From: Branchiostoma floridae
Taxonomy: Eukaryota > Chordata > Leptocardii > Amphioxiformes > Branchiostomatidae
DNA: 64,000 bases
Direction: 5' to 3'
NCBI RefSeq assembly: GCF_000003815.2
Contig: NW_023365777.1
Span: forward strand, 352,855 to 416,854
Shown here: piece after piece, positions 24,173-36,198 of the stretch
How positions within the stretch are numbered: the stretch's first letter is position 1
Layout: each line of letters starts with the position of its first letter
Notes under the pieces: model-generated
What the model was told of the DNA's origin: nothing
What the model saw: only the letters and a program-made list of their open reading frames with translations
Database searches by the model: none
Position numbers and translations under genes: made by a program

Positions 24173-25517
24173 GTGAGTTCAACAACCTCAATTTCAGTGT
24201 GTTTTGTATAGAATATGGGGTGGGTACCGGTACAGAAAAAGCAGAGACCTGGTCCAGGTCCAGATCTAGAGGATCAGGTCCAGACCTGAACCTGGACCTG
24301 ATCATCTGTAAAATTTTGTGACTGGACTATAAAACAATGGTCCATTTAGCTACAAAGGATTCTGTTTGGTGGTGTATCTGATGCCCATCTTCATGTAAAC
24401 AACACTAGCTGCCTCTGTTTTAGATCATGTTGACTGTAGAAACTTGGTAAAAATGACTATTAACTCTCCTCTACTTTGCTCTTGTTAATTTTCTTGGACC
24501 TGTGAGCCCCCAAACACTAAATACCTGCCAGTATGATATGTGCATTTTGGAATCGGTCCAACAACCTTTTTTTTCAGGTCTGTTTTTTCTTGACTGGTCC
24601 AACAACAAAAAATGGTTTTGTACTGCCCTAGTCACCACCCAGTGCACTTTGTAGGACTTTAAACTAACGTAGAACAGCTTTTCTTGATATTAGCAATTGA
24701 ATTTGTCCATTTAGTGGTTTTCGTTCCATCCAATCATAAATCTTAATGCCTAATTTTACAATAATTATATCATGCCACTGTTTGGGATTGCAATTCTGCA
24801 GAAGGATAGCTATACTTTGAGTACATTAAAGAACCAGCCAAACGTCTCAATATGACCAGGGATGTGCCCAACTATTGGTGTATCAGAAACCTACAGTAAC
24901 AATCGTATGGCTTCAACTGGTGCAATTACCGTCATATTGAGGTCACCTGTACCAGTGCCAAATGGCCACCACTCTTTGCTGATCAGTTTCATCAGTTGTC
25001 TGCTCTTTGCAATTCAACTCATGTCTACAAGGAGAGCGCCCAGCCCCAAGGCAATATATCGTGATAAATGAATTTTCAATCAATAGTGCTGCAAAGTGAT
25101 CGCAAAATCGATGGCAAAAGGACTAAATATGATTGATTCACGACTTAACCATCATGATAAATCGTTATACACCATTCAACAATTGTTCAATAATCGATTT
25201 GTACCTGTGGGATAAGCAACAGAAAAATTACTAATAAAAATTTGCAAAAATATAATACAATGATATGTAAATTCTGAAGTATTTGTCACTTGCATACTAT
25301 TGGCAATGGTCGTAGTCTTGAGGACATAACTTTAAGACATGGTCCACTGTTCACTGTGCTGGTCAAAAGAGCAAGTATGTTTCCCCAGTATGATAAATCT
25401 GTAAATAAGTATGTGTACTGTACATAGCATCTGTCTTCTCTGTCAGTGGAAGATTAGTTCTTCAATGAGCTAAACCAATCACTTTAACTCATGATGATTT
25501 CTATCTTTACCTTCCAG
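24173..25517 (+). other. Neurexin intron within LNS4 (splice site 3 position)
   Basis: A 1,345-bp intron. Its first 130 bp hold a GGTCCAG-rich inverted cluster at 24249-24303. The remainder shows no gene. In vertebrates a small cassette for splice site 3 lies in the equivalent intron; I could not identify one here by eye. Confidence 0.8.
24249..24303. repeat. GGTCCAG-type inverted repeat cluster
   Basis: CTGGTCCAGGTCCAGATC is followed by GATCAGGTCCAGACCTG and CCTGGACCTGATC, so the words pair in several registers. It starts 77 nt after the LNS4 exon donor. It may be the edge of a longer repeat that ends near 24640, where ACTGGTCC words recur. Confidence 0.55.
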
Positions 25518-25637
25518 GCCCTGGTCCAGACTTCTTGTACGGTGGGGAAGGTCTGGACGACAACAACTGGCACACAGTGCAACTCAGGCGCCGTGGTCGG
25601 CAGCTTAATCTTCGGGTGGACGATTTAGATGTACCCG
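25518..25637 (+). CDS. NRXN: Alpha-neurexin internal exon: centre of LNS4
   Basis: The exon is 120 nt, phase 1 on both sides. The acceptor is accttccag and the donor is CCCG|GTAATG, which departs from the usual GTRAGT. Its 39 whole codons include LDDNNWHTVQLRRRGRQL (12-29) and LRVDDLDVP, which match the vertebrate segment LNDNEWHTVRVVRRGKSL followed by LTVDD. Together with the preceding exon it builds most of LNS4. No insert is encoded at the junction with the preceding exon (TFNP-G-PGPDF), so in this model the site-3 insert seen in vertebrates is absent; a cassette microexon in the 1,345-bp intron is not excluded. If the donor is not used, the frame continues for 33 codons to TAG at 25739-25741 (see findings). 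Confidence 0.93.
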
Positions 25638-27707
25638 GTAATGCAAGTTTCCTTGTCTTCTGTCTGTGGAACTTACTCTTCCTCCCCCCTCCAGGCTATA
25701 GGTGGTGGACTATTCCTCTTGCTCCGGCGGACCCTCCGTAGAGTCTCCGTAGTACGCTCTCTCACTGAAGAAAGATTTCCTCCTGGGTGACGGACCACTT
25801 CCCGGCCTACCGAGAAAACCTCTCAGTCTGCTTTCCTATTTCTCTCTCGATATGTAAAGAAGAATTTAGTTTAACTTCGTATTTAAGTCTTTACGTTACC
25901 TCTTATTGTCTAAAGTTCTGGACCCGCCTTGCCAAAGGGCAAGTTTTACGTACGGTTATTACCTACGATTGTAAAGAAAAGAAAAATGTTGTAAAAATGG
26001 AGAATCATCACGATGGATCCCTGTATTGGTAGTGTCCTGATTAACGGTGTGCATTTTCTCTTTTTTAATGCTTACAGCTATATATCCTTTCCCATTGGGG
26101 TCAGGTTTGTTCGTAAACAGTTTCATGTGCTTCACTCCTATGTGTTGTAGAATACATACCTTTATATATCGATATACCCCATAAGTTCATCATACTGTGC
26201 TTGCATGTGCTGTGTTACCCTTGTGCTGTGATGTGTCGTAAAATAACCGATTGCGCCTTATAGCTTCTTGCATGGTATCTACTTACTAACCATTGTAGCC
26301 TTAGCGCATCTTCCGAAGGACATCCTAGCTAGTGGCACAAACACCATTGAGTAAGATACAGCACATTCCAGTTAATTGCATTCTTTATTTCTTACTTTCA
26401 TTTCAACATTTCAAAAGAATGGAGAAGAATATCTGATGGCAGAAATAGATTGTACAAAAATGCAGAAATTTTAAGAGTTGTTTGTTTCCTACATTTTACA
26501 AAAACAAAGAAACTGTCACTGGTCACTGTAAAGCTTGTAGATGTCATGAGATTGCAATTTAAGATATGAGGACCTTTTCTGCAAACATACATGTGTAAAA
26601 AAAAAGGACAACTGCAATGGGTGTGGAAAGCAACCACTGTCATGTCATTGACCTAATCTGGAAAGTACTTATCAACGATGAAAAGTGAGTATCATTTTGA
26701 AATCTTTACCTGACAGTGTACTTCTTCTTTGCTCATATTAACTATAATTTTGTTCATATGATTTCTAACTATTGTTTTCCTTTAGTGAAAATAATAAACC
26801 GTGATTTCAACTATGTACCGCCAGATGATTGGAGATATCAACCAAGCTTTGTGTAAAGTCTTTGCGACAGCAGTATTAAAAGTTTTAAATTTTCTGTGCA
26901 ACACAAAGTGATATCAAAGACCATTTTGCTCATATTTCGTTGAAATTTTGTTTACTTCTGTGAGTTCCAGACATCTATAAAATCTGATTCTGTAAGATAA
27001 TCAACATCTACTTGATTGACAGCGATAGAGCCGGACTGAAAGATATACACACACGTGTGGTACCAAAACTTAGAAGTCTGACATGAAGAAGCAATGAACC
27101 AAGTTAGGATTTGAACTAGGACAAACATTGTCCGGTGAATAAATGTTAAATACAATTTAAAGAATTTGTATTATTTTTTGTGCAATTAACTGGAATATAT
27201 TGTATCTTCGACTGTCATACAAATCAGCTATTTGCTGCATTTGCAGTTGACAAAGTACAGACGAATACTGCCAATGTCCGTCCCAAAATTTTGTATCTGA
27301 TAGTGAATGGACAGAACCCATCCTGCTGCCCTTATTACACCACAGCAGACCAATAGAAGGCATGCATAGCCTCCTCATATAGAACCCCTAGAGTATGAAA
27401 CCCCGGTGATGTAATGTTCAAGTGAAAAATCTACCCCAGGAGTGGCTCGGGTACGTAGTTCCACTATATAGATAGCACGTGTTACAAACAATGTACCCCA
27501 CAAGAAATACAATGTCAGCAATGACAAACGAAAACCCAAAAAAAAACATGTGAAAACGCTGCCCCGGCGGTCATGGCGTCGACGATCAGAGCCGTTCTGG
27601 AAGAAGTCGTTCAGAGAGCGTGTCCCTACCTGCAAGCTGTAGGGATGCTGTAGATGACAGGTTGTTGGGAATGGTGCAAGATTTCTCCAGTTTCAGGTTT
27701 TCTCCCT

Positions 27708-27760
27708 CCACCAAGGGTATGCTTTCCTCAGCCTTCCTTGGCTGGGGGTACCCTTGGTGG
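27708..27760. repeat. 53-nt two-tier hairpin
   Basis: Outer arms CCACCAAGGGTA and TACCCTTGGTGG are perfect complements. Inside them CAGCC and GGCTG pair around a TTCCTT loop. The arrangement gives a strong stem on either strand. It could be a structured RNA or the heart of a palindromic repeat; nothing decides between these. Confidence 0.65.
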
Positions 27761-27999
27761 TGACAATGCCTTTTGTAATGCCTCCAGGTTTCTTTGGTGA
27801 AAGCTTCCAAATGTTACAATACCCGGAACCTGGTGAGCTATGCCCCTGGACATCTTAGCATACTGTTCATCATTCGAACTTGATAAGCATGGAAACCATG
27901 TTATTATATTATTATACACATACATCTGTGCTCGTGTTTGCCATAAAAAAAAGAACCTGCCCATGAGAGCTTCTGTTAGCATGCTGCATTGAATGTGCA

Positions 28000-28260
28000 A
28001 GTGTTGTGTGTTGTGTTGTGTGTGTGATACCCAGTGTGTTTTCTAGGTGGTGGAATGTCATGTGTATGTGGTGTTGCTAACATTAGTGTGGTGTTGTGTT
28101 GTGTTGTGTTGTAGTGGTGTTGTAATACATATCATTGCTCGTGTTGTCCTGGTGATGTGTTGTGCTGTGTGGTGTCGTCTTGCGTTGTAGCAGCGTAACG
28201 TGTTGTGGTGTAGTGTTGGTGTCGTGACGTGCTGTGTCGTCTGGTGTTGTGTTGTAAGTG
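28000..28260. repeat. GTGTT-rich low-complexity tract
   Basis: Runs of GTGTT/GTGTTGTG, purest at about 28088-28115, with scattered variants over 260 bp. It lies about 650 bp upstream of the LNS4/LNS5 exon. Confidence 0.85.
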
Positions 28261-28907
28261 GTGTAACTTGTCTTGCCTTATGACCTGTAAATTAGTGGGT
28301 GTAGACCATAGTCGTGACCATTTGTCCATATTCTGTCCACAGTTCACTTGGTGTACACGTATTGTTCATTGTCTGGTGTATAATGCAATGGAAATCTTTG
28401 TACGTACTAGGAATATTGCTTCCCATATCTATAACTGTTTACATCTTTCGTGTTGTGTCAGATATTTGGCGTTGTGACTAACACTTTACACGATTTGCAA
28501 TTGCAAAAATTATTGCTGTGAACAATCCAATAGCAGGCACAATTCCTCGGCCGATGAAGGGGGCAGCAATATTTGTGTTGCATGTACAAAGATCTAATGA
28601 CTTCCCTGCTAGATTGGAAACTTGGGTTGTGGTCAGTTCATTTGGGGAGGGAGGTCCAGAGAGATCAAGGGTGAACTGTCCACGAACCCTTAAGTCAAGT
28701 GACAAAATTATAAATTTTATCTAAAAAAAAGGAATATTAACACATCCATTAAATTTGGAATGTCAAATGCTGTCAATGTTTCTATAGCACACAGATCTAA
28801 AGGATGATCATGAATTATGACAAAGAATCTAGCAGGGACGATGGCTGGGTGATGACGATCCCAATTTCTGCCGTGCTAACTTTGTGTCTAACCGTCCCCG
28901 TCTTTAG

Positions 28908-29663
28908 GTACCGTCTCCAAGTCGAGCGCTGTCCTGGACTTCAACTCCATAGCCATCGGCAGTCTCCAGAAGGCCAAACCTGATGGCACCTCTCCGCCCA
29001 GCTTTGAGGGTCAGATGCAGAACTTTGTTTTCAATGGCAACCCCTTCATCGAGATGGCCATGTCGGGAGGGGTGGACACGATTCAGACAAACGCCCAGTT
29101 TGGCAAAGGCACCAAAGTGATCGGGAACCCCATCACCTTCCGAGATCAGGCCAGCTATGTCAAGCTTCAGACTCTGGAGGCCTACTCCAGCATGAACCTG
29201 GTCTTCAAGTTCAAGACGACGCAACCCGATGGGCTCATTATGTACAATGGTGGGGACGGAAATGACTTCTTAGCCCTGGAATTGGTGAAGGGGTACTTAC
29301 AGTACGCATTCAATCTGGGCGATGGGGCAACCATGATGAAGGGGAAGTCGGACATGCTGAATGACAACGAGTGGCACGAAGTCAAGATCACTCGTGACGA
29401 GAACTTGAACCACCGGCTGACTATCGATGACTTTGCGGTGCAGAAGACGACCAAGGGTTCCAAGAACTTGGACCTGAAAGGAGAGATGTACGTGGGAGGG
29501 TACCCAGAGCAGAAGTACAAGGAGCTGCCGCTGATGGTGGAGGCGCGGGCCAAACAGCTGGGCTATCAGGGCTGCCTGGCGTCCATCAACCTCGATGGGA
29601 AGTATCCAGACCTACTGAAGGACAACAATCGGTTGAGAGGATCCATAGTAGCTGGATGCGAAG
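28908..29663 (+). CDS. NRXN: Alpha-neurexin internal exon: end of LNS4 + LNS5
   Basis: The exon is 756 nt, phase 1 on both sides, with acceptor gtctttag and donor GAAG|GTGAGG. It encodes 251 whole codons. Residues 1-65 finish LNS4 (FEGQMQNFVFNGNPF, then NAQFG). Residues about 75-250 are a full LNS5: ASYVKLQTLEAYSS (81-94), GLIMYNGGDGNDF (108-120), ALELVKGYLQYAFNLG (122-137), LNDNEWHEVKI (150-160), NLDLKGEMYVGG (186-197), and the C-terminal disulphide cysteines at 222 (YQGCLAS) and 250 (VAGCE). It is strikingly like vertebrate LNS5, which has GDGNDF and ELVKGYLHY at the same places. The LNS4 part lacks the two cysteines that I recall in the vertebrate DLCKNGDIDYC segment; here the sequence reads IEMAMSGGVDTIQT. 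The final G joins the next exon as GAT. Confidence 0.96.
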
Positions 29664-31081
29664 GTGAGGACTATTTACAATCACAGTGCATACATGTACG
29701 TGTTACAGGGGTGCCTTAGCATTAATTTTGCATTATTTTGTGGAATTCGTACAAATTTTTATTAAAAACGCACAAAACGCTATGCAGAAATGTATGAATC
29801 TTTTGGAAAATGCAGTATTAATATGCAAAAGGACCAGAATTTCATTAATTCAAATTTGTGCCAATACTTAAACATTAAATACTGTTCAAGATACATTGTA
29901 AGCCAAAGATGTAAACAGAAGGAAGTCATAGTTTTTTGGTTGTAGGCTCACTGGTCTTAATTAGTACGAGCCATTGCAGTTCCACATCTTGTGAGCCACA
30001 CTTGCCTTTTATAACTTACATCTGCCTACATGGCCTTCGGTTTCCTGGAATTGTAAAAGAAACTAGAAATCTCTTGTTATCTGTTGTACAGATGTATGTA
30101 TAGTAAACTTTATGTCTTAGATAACCGAATTCCTAGCTAGTACATGAAGGAACAGGTATTTTCTTCGAGACCAAAATTGAACATACAGCCAGTAACCATT
30201 TTCACCATCAACTTTGAGTAATAAGCAACATCAAACATATGCCACAAATCCCAAGCTGAAGATAAAGTTCTCAAGATAGTACACACAGCTGCCAGTAAAG
30301 CTGTAATACTAGCCTTATTTTCCATTTCATTCGGATTTCAAACAAGGCAATTGTCTATCAGATCCAACAGATATATCTGAATTCCAGACTTCTCCCTAGG
30401 GTGCCCTTTTGAGTCCACGCTGGCAAAGGTAGACATATATTTTAGTGCACGTCTTTTTGATAGGCAATTTGGCTGGTAAGTCTATTTATAGTGGCCCAGA
30501 ATTGCCTTAGATTTGAAATATGTCAAAACTGACCTGCTCCTTGTGACAGTCTACCATCTTTTTCCTTTGATGCGGTCAGGCCTTCCCAACATTCTATATA
30601 CAAGCAGCTGTAGGTTTATATCTATTTTTCATTGTGGATTTTATGAAAATTGTCATTAGAAACAAGATTTTTCTCATCCTATAGATGGCATTATGTATAT
30701 AGGTAAAAATATGTATACCAACCACATACGAGTAGTCTTTTCTCTATTCAAAATATGGCCTTTATGATAAAACAGAATTATCATAATGCAACACTTTGTT
30801 ATTTGCATCCTCTTTGCAAGTCAGGTAATAAAAAGATTGGCTACATGTCATTTTAAATGAGGCCTTGATGTAAAACACTGGAAGAAACAGCTAAAATGGT
30901 GACTGAGTTTGAACAGACATGGCTCTGAAGCTCCTCCTATCAAGAAAGTTTTGCACTGCAGCATTTCTGTCACAAATGTCGACTACAGACCACACCTTTC
31001 AGTCTCCTACTCATTACCTGCATGTATGCAGGTATGGTTTTGATGCTGGTGGGAACTTTTCGGTAGCCGGGGATGTAGGGC

Positions 31082-31680
31082 GCTGTATCTCGTGAACGGA
31101 TGGTGCGAGCACGACGATTTTTGGTACGTGGGTTGGGGATGGTAGCCTGACACTCAGGTGTGATTTTGGGCCTCCTGGCGCTTGACCTTGACATTGCAGG
31201 TGGCATTTTTTGTGTTTTTGGGGCACTTTTGGCGCTGTGTGTCTGGAACGATACGCGCGATTGCGACGATTTTTGGTGCATGGGTGGGGGGTTGTTGCCT
31301 GTTGCCTAGGATTGACTTTGGGCCTTGTCGCGTTTGAACTTGACCCGGCAGGTCGAATTTTGTGTCCGGGAGGGGTGTTTCCGGAGTTATATCTTCTGAA
31401 CGGCTGGTGCTGGCGCGATGATATTTGGCACATGTGTCGGCGGTGGCTGAATAATGCTCAATTTTGATTTTGGCGCCCTTGGTGCTTGAACTTGACATTT
31501 TAGGTTACCTTTTGTGCGGGCACGGGGCGTGCGCTGTATCTCCGGAACGCAAGGTGCCATTGTGTTGCCATTTGGTACGTGAGTTGTTTGTGGTGTCCTG
31601 GTGGTCAGGTTTGATTTTGGGCCTCCTAGTGCTTGAACTTGATACTGTATAGGTTGACCCTGTTTTAGTGTGGTTGGGGC
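31082..31680 (+). repeat. Divergent tandem array, about 150-bp unit, four copies
   Basis: Units start near 31082, 31234, 31384 and 31532. Each has a (G)CTGTATCTCCGGAACG-like word, then GACGATTTTTGGTACGTG, then GATTTTGGGCC and GTGCTTGAACTTGACA. Spacings are 152, 150 and 148 bp. Long minus-strand frames of 103-139 codons overlap it, but they reflect stop-poor repeat composition and show no domain. The unit words also resemble parts of the array at 18640 (GAAATTTG next to a TATCTCCG word). Confidence 0.85.
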
Positions 31681-33612
31681 ATCCTCCCAATATCTGCTTG
31701 GTTTTAAAAACAGATTATGGTTGGGTGTAGAACCATCATCTGGCCTGGGCCACCTTCAATGTATCAGGTTACTTAGTGGCACTGACAGTTTGCCAGATGA
31801 CGGGAGTGTACAAGAATATATATCTGTTGGTCAGGTATAATTGAAGTTTGCTTATTACTCTTTGTGGTGTTTCTAGAGCTGTATAGTACTGAGTTTTAAG
31901 TTCCGGTACAAGTTCCTTTACCCTGTTGGCAATCATGGTTGAACTTGAACTTAAACAGAAGAAGATGCAATTTTCTAATGTGGAGGAGAACTGTATAGAG
32001 TGTGGGCATAAGAGAAAGGTATGTGTATGATTTGTCCTGTGTTTCTTTTTGTTTCTTTGGTAATGCCATTTCCATACTGTATACATGTAATTTGTTGTTT
32101 TGGGCTAGTCATATTCGCTTGGTTTTTGGGCCTGCTTAATCTATGGTACAGGCAGGGTTAAGTGGTGGAGGCTTAGCTTTGTTCTGTTTTAAATTCAGTA
32201 TCGTTTGTTGCATTTTGTCGCGGCAAATATATGATGAAATTCCCCTTCTAAGCAACTGCTCATTGGTTTGCGGGGATGTTTGCTGGGTGTTTGCTTTGAC
32301 TACAACAGCTTCTGAACTTTTCAAAGCTTCCATTGCCAGCAGCTTGCCATCTATAAATGGGATTGACAAGGACATTTTTCATAGTAAATTATGCTGTTAA
32401 ATTTGGCTTAGATACTACAGGAGATTTAGGTTTGGGTTGGATGGATTGAATGAAAATATCATACCACCCTGGGGACTAACTGTTGCTGCTGCATGGGGGC
32501 TACCACTATTCATGTTGTCTAATGTCTATGGAACTACAGATAAAAGTATCATTGGTCAAATTATGCGAGTAACATTCCGATGTCAAGTGAATAACACCCC
32601 AGAAATAAATCTTTAATGAATATCATTGGAAGAACACAAACCAAGGAGACTTAGCAGCTGCATTAGGTCAGTACATTGAAATAGGAAGATATTAGTATAT
32701 CATGTGACAGAGTAACTACATGTGCATGGGCCATCTGAGACAAAAAAAGGTAGCGTCTCAACAACTTCAAAGTACTGTGGAGTCTGTGGTTGGTTACATA
32801 CTTAAGAAATCCAAAATAAGTAATGTTCATCCCTGTCCAAACTTACAAATTCAGAAAATGGAATTTCAGAGTCAGACTTTTGCATGGTGCACAACCAACA
32901 CAGTAAAAAGCTCATTTTTCCAACCACGTACCACAGACAAAAAGGCAAAAATACACAATAGGTCTACAGAAACCCAATACATTTCATGCAGGTCTGAGGT
33001 CTACGAACTCTTGTTGATATAGAAAACGTGTAAGAAAAAGGCTGTCAAAAAACACCTGCCAGATGTTTTGATTTTAATTAGTTGGTGGGAAACTCACGTT
33101 GGCCGCATATTATGACTTCTAAAGTTTCCATCAAGCAATTGTAAAACATTTTAGTAAAGGGTAAAGGGTCAAGATAGAAGCAACACGAACTCTGGTAACC
33201 TTTGACTTCTCTAGACATGTACAAATGTAAATGCATCCAAACTGCACTAGCTCTAGACTGTCCAGGACTCTCCAAACATGGCTATAGGCCTTTTTTTACA
33301 AAATAAAAAAGCCCCAACCCTTACCTGTTCCTTTCAGCTCAAAAATGAATGCCAATATTTCCCAAGAAAAAGGCTTCTTACACTGATTTGAACAAGCCAG
33401 GTTAAACTGCACAGAATTCCACCCTAAATGCATGCCTCTAATTGTGACTGTTCGCCTCCACATGAAGAAGATCATATTTTCTTCTAAGCACTTTTCAATT
33501 ATCTTTTTCTGAAGATTAAGTCTGGATTATCATAATACCTGTTTGTTTTTTCTTAAGCTTAACACAGGCAATAATTGTCCTTTCCTGCTATGATCTTGGC
33601 ACTGGAAAAGGA

Positions 33613-34117
33613 GGGATCATCACTGGTGGAGCAAAAGCTCCCCCTATCTATTGAAGTCAGAACTGCAGGTGGTGCTGGCATCCCAGCTTGAGTCAATGGA
33701 TTCTGGAAAGTGAAAATACTCACCAGATTATCATAGCTCTGATGTGGGCTGAGAGCATAGAGGCAATTAATTGCAAAAATGAAATAGATAACTGGATAAT
33801 ATCATGATAATGGTTCCATATTTCAACGTGCCAAAAGGTAGATATGGACATGATTTTGGCCCTCTCCAACACAGTTGTTTATCCATGTCTTTCACTTGTT
33901 TTGTGTTTTGAATTTGGCCTATGATATCTTGAAACTTTAAAAAAAAATCAAAATTATGTTCAAACAGAGTCGTAAGTGTGCATCTGGTGATAATGGGAGT
34001 CTTTTGTCCAGTTTACCTCTTAGATATGACACAGAATGATATAGTTTATATGTTGTACCACCTGCATTTCTGACGTGACTAGATAGGGGGAGCTTCTGCT
34101 CCATGTTTAATGATCCC
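33613..34117. mobile_element. MITE with about 60-bp inverted ends
   Basis: GGGATCAT, TGGAGCAAAAGCTCCCCC, TATCTA, GTCAGAA and TGCAGGTGGT at the left reappear in reverse complement order at the right (ACCACCTGCA through ATGATCCC). The arms are roughly 80% alike by eye. No clear target duplication and no coding frame. Superfamily not assigned. Confidence 0.75.
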
Positions 34118-36198
34118 AGCTATTATGGATGTAATGAATGGGACACAGATTGCTAGTGTGGAACACACCAAAACAATACAACACATTCAACCTTTGTGTT
34201 TATCTCTGACAACTGAGTTTTTTTATAGGTTATTTGGTAAGTTTAGTGCATTATTCTGATTCCCAATATCTGTTTTATAACATCATCAAAAACTTTTCAG
34301 GATCTCTAAATCCGATTTTTACTTTTTATCCAAGATCACTTACAAAGCTATAGATAGGTGGTCATTTTCACCTGATTGAAAGACGTGAGATAATTTGTGT
34401 TAAGGTTTTTCCCCAAGGGGCACAACATTGAGACCTGCATGCCGTTAGGGATTTGAAGCCTCTTAGTTCTATGTTCACAATCCTTACCATAATGGTTGGT
34501 GCACAATGTGGCAGTGGTCACTGGATACTATGTGCATGTAGAATTCTTAAAAGAAATAGATGAAATAAAGTGCAAACTTCGAAATGAGCAAAAGGATTAA
34601 GTTTTTCACGTCAATTATTAACAATTATCAAGTAAAAGTGTTTGACCATAACTTAAAAATTCAAATTAAACAAAAAAATCATGCCTGTCTATTTATGCCT
34701 GTTCTGAAATATGAGCACCTGATCATTATTTTTAATGGCAACTGTCATATTTGATTATTTTGCCATCTTGCTGTCCTATTCTTCTTTTTTCTGGAACAGT
34801 CTTAACATTTAAAGATGACTAATTTCTACATTACGTGCAGTCCATGTAGAAGAGACATCTGACTGTTTTATCAAGAACTGCATGCAACATACATGTAAAC
34901 ATGCATGAGGACTGAGCAGGGTTATAGCATTGAAATCTTAACAACAACTATACAGTAGTGAACAATTACCAGCTTATCCAATTGACAAGCATTTTTAGCA
35001 GCAAGTCGAATTTTAGTTGTTTACCACATAAATGTGAGTCTTTTGCATTTATAGGATATATTTGGCATTCCTTCAACGATCTATGTGAAAATCACATGGA
35101 GAATCAATAGAAATTGACTGTATGTCTAAATTGTACCAGGTGCCATATTTCAATGTCTGTTTATCTCCAGGTATAATAAATAGGAATGGGTTAAAGCATC
35201 CAGTATTGCCAACATTGCTAATAAATTATCATTCAATTGTTTATGTCGCCATTTGAATAAAGTCAAATCATCATTATTAATGACTTACACCATTGGTGGA
35301 CATTAAAGTGTTTGTACACTATACGAAAATGTACAAATCTTATCAGGAATCCAATGAAAAATGAAAAAAAATTCAATCAGAATTTACATGGAATATAGCA
35401 AATTTTCAAACATCATTTATATCTGTTGGTTAAAGCATTTGTTGCCAATTTTATAGAGGTTCTGTCCCTTTGAAAAAACAAACAATAAAATCAATGGCAT
35501 AGCTAATCTACCTAAAGGTTGTTGGTCTCATTGATGTCAACATATTTAATTTTCTCTAAAGACCCTTGCTCAAAATTTTCCAAAGATTCAAACTGCAATG
35601 AGAATTATTCATACATTCCAATGCAATTCCACCATATACATAGTACATATAAGCAATAAATGACAAGTTCAAGACTCTTTAGCCAATGCATTTTTCAATA
35701 TCTTTAATAAAACGTCTGTAAAAGGAAATGTACAGTTACATTTTGCAACTTCTTGTACATTGTATTATCATCAAAATAATTCTTACAGTATATAAGGTTT
35801 AAAATCCACTGTTCACTTGCTGTTACATTGTATTTTGTGTTGATGAAGAATATACATGCAAATTTAATTACAGTGGTACACATTCAATTTGTTAAGGCTT
35901 AGGTGTAATACACTTCACATGTTTCGTATCTTTCCATGCATGCATTACAGTTCATAGCAACGTACGAGAAATGAAAAAGTATCACGTTGCAATCATAATC
36001 ATTCAGTAGTAGGAATCCACAGCCTCACCATCACTGGCCTGTTAAGTTGTAAAAACAAAGTTGCATAGAACACTGTTAGTAAGATTGTGAGAACAGCTAA
36101 TGATTACTGTACATTTGTACTTACCTGTTGGGCGCTTGACCCAATGGCTTGTATGTTGAGATATTGTTGGTTGACCGGTACTGTCCTTGTTGTTACAG

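Larger units (their letters stand above)
25638..28907 (+). other. Neurexin intron within LNS4, with read-through segment
   Basis: A 3,270-bp intron. The first 104 bases remain in frame with the exon and end at TAG (25739-25741). A pyrimidine-rich acceptor-like site (cctcccccctccag) ends at 25694. Further on there is a hairpin at 27708-27760 and a GTGTT-rich tract at 28000-28260. The stretch 25750-27700 contains nothing that I recognise. Confidence 0.8.
29664..36198 (+). other. Neurexin intron between LNS5 and EGF3, 6.5 kb
   Basis: Contains the 150-bp array (31082-31680) and a 505-bp MITE (33613-34117). The rest, including 34120-36190, is AT-rich intron with no open frame of note. Confidence 0.85.

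Noticed and set aside
29182-29553. Minus-strand frame of 123 codons opposite LNS5
   Set aside because: Shadow of the neurexin coding strand.
31014-31498. Three long minus-strand frames
   Set aside because: They are translations of the 150-bp tandem array with proline/threonine-rich low-complexity content.
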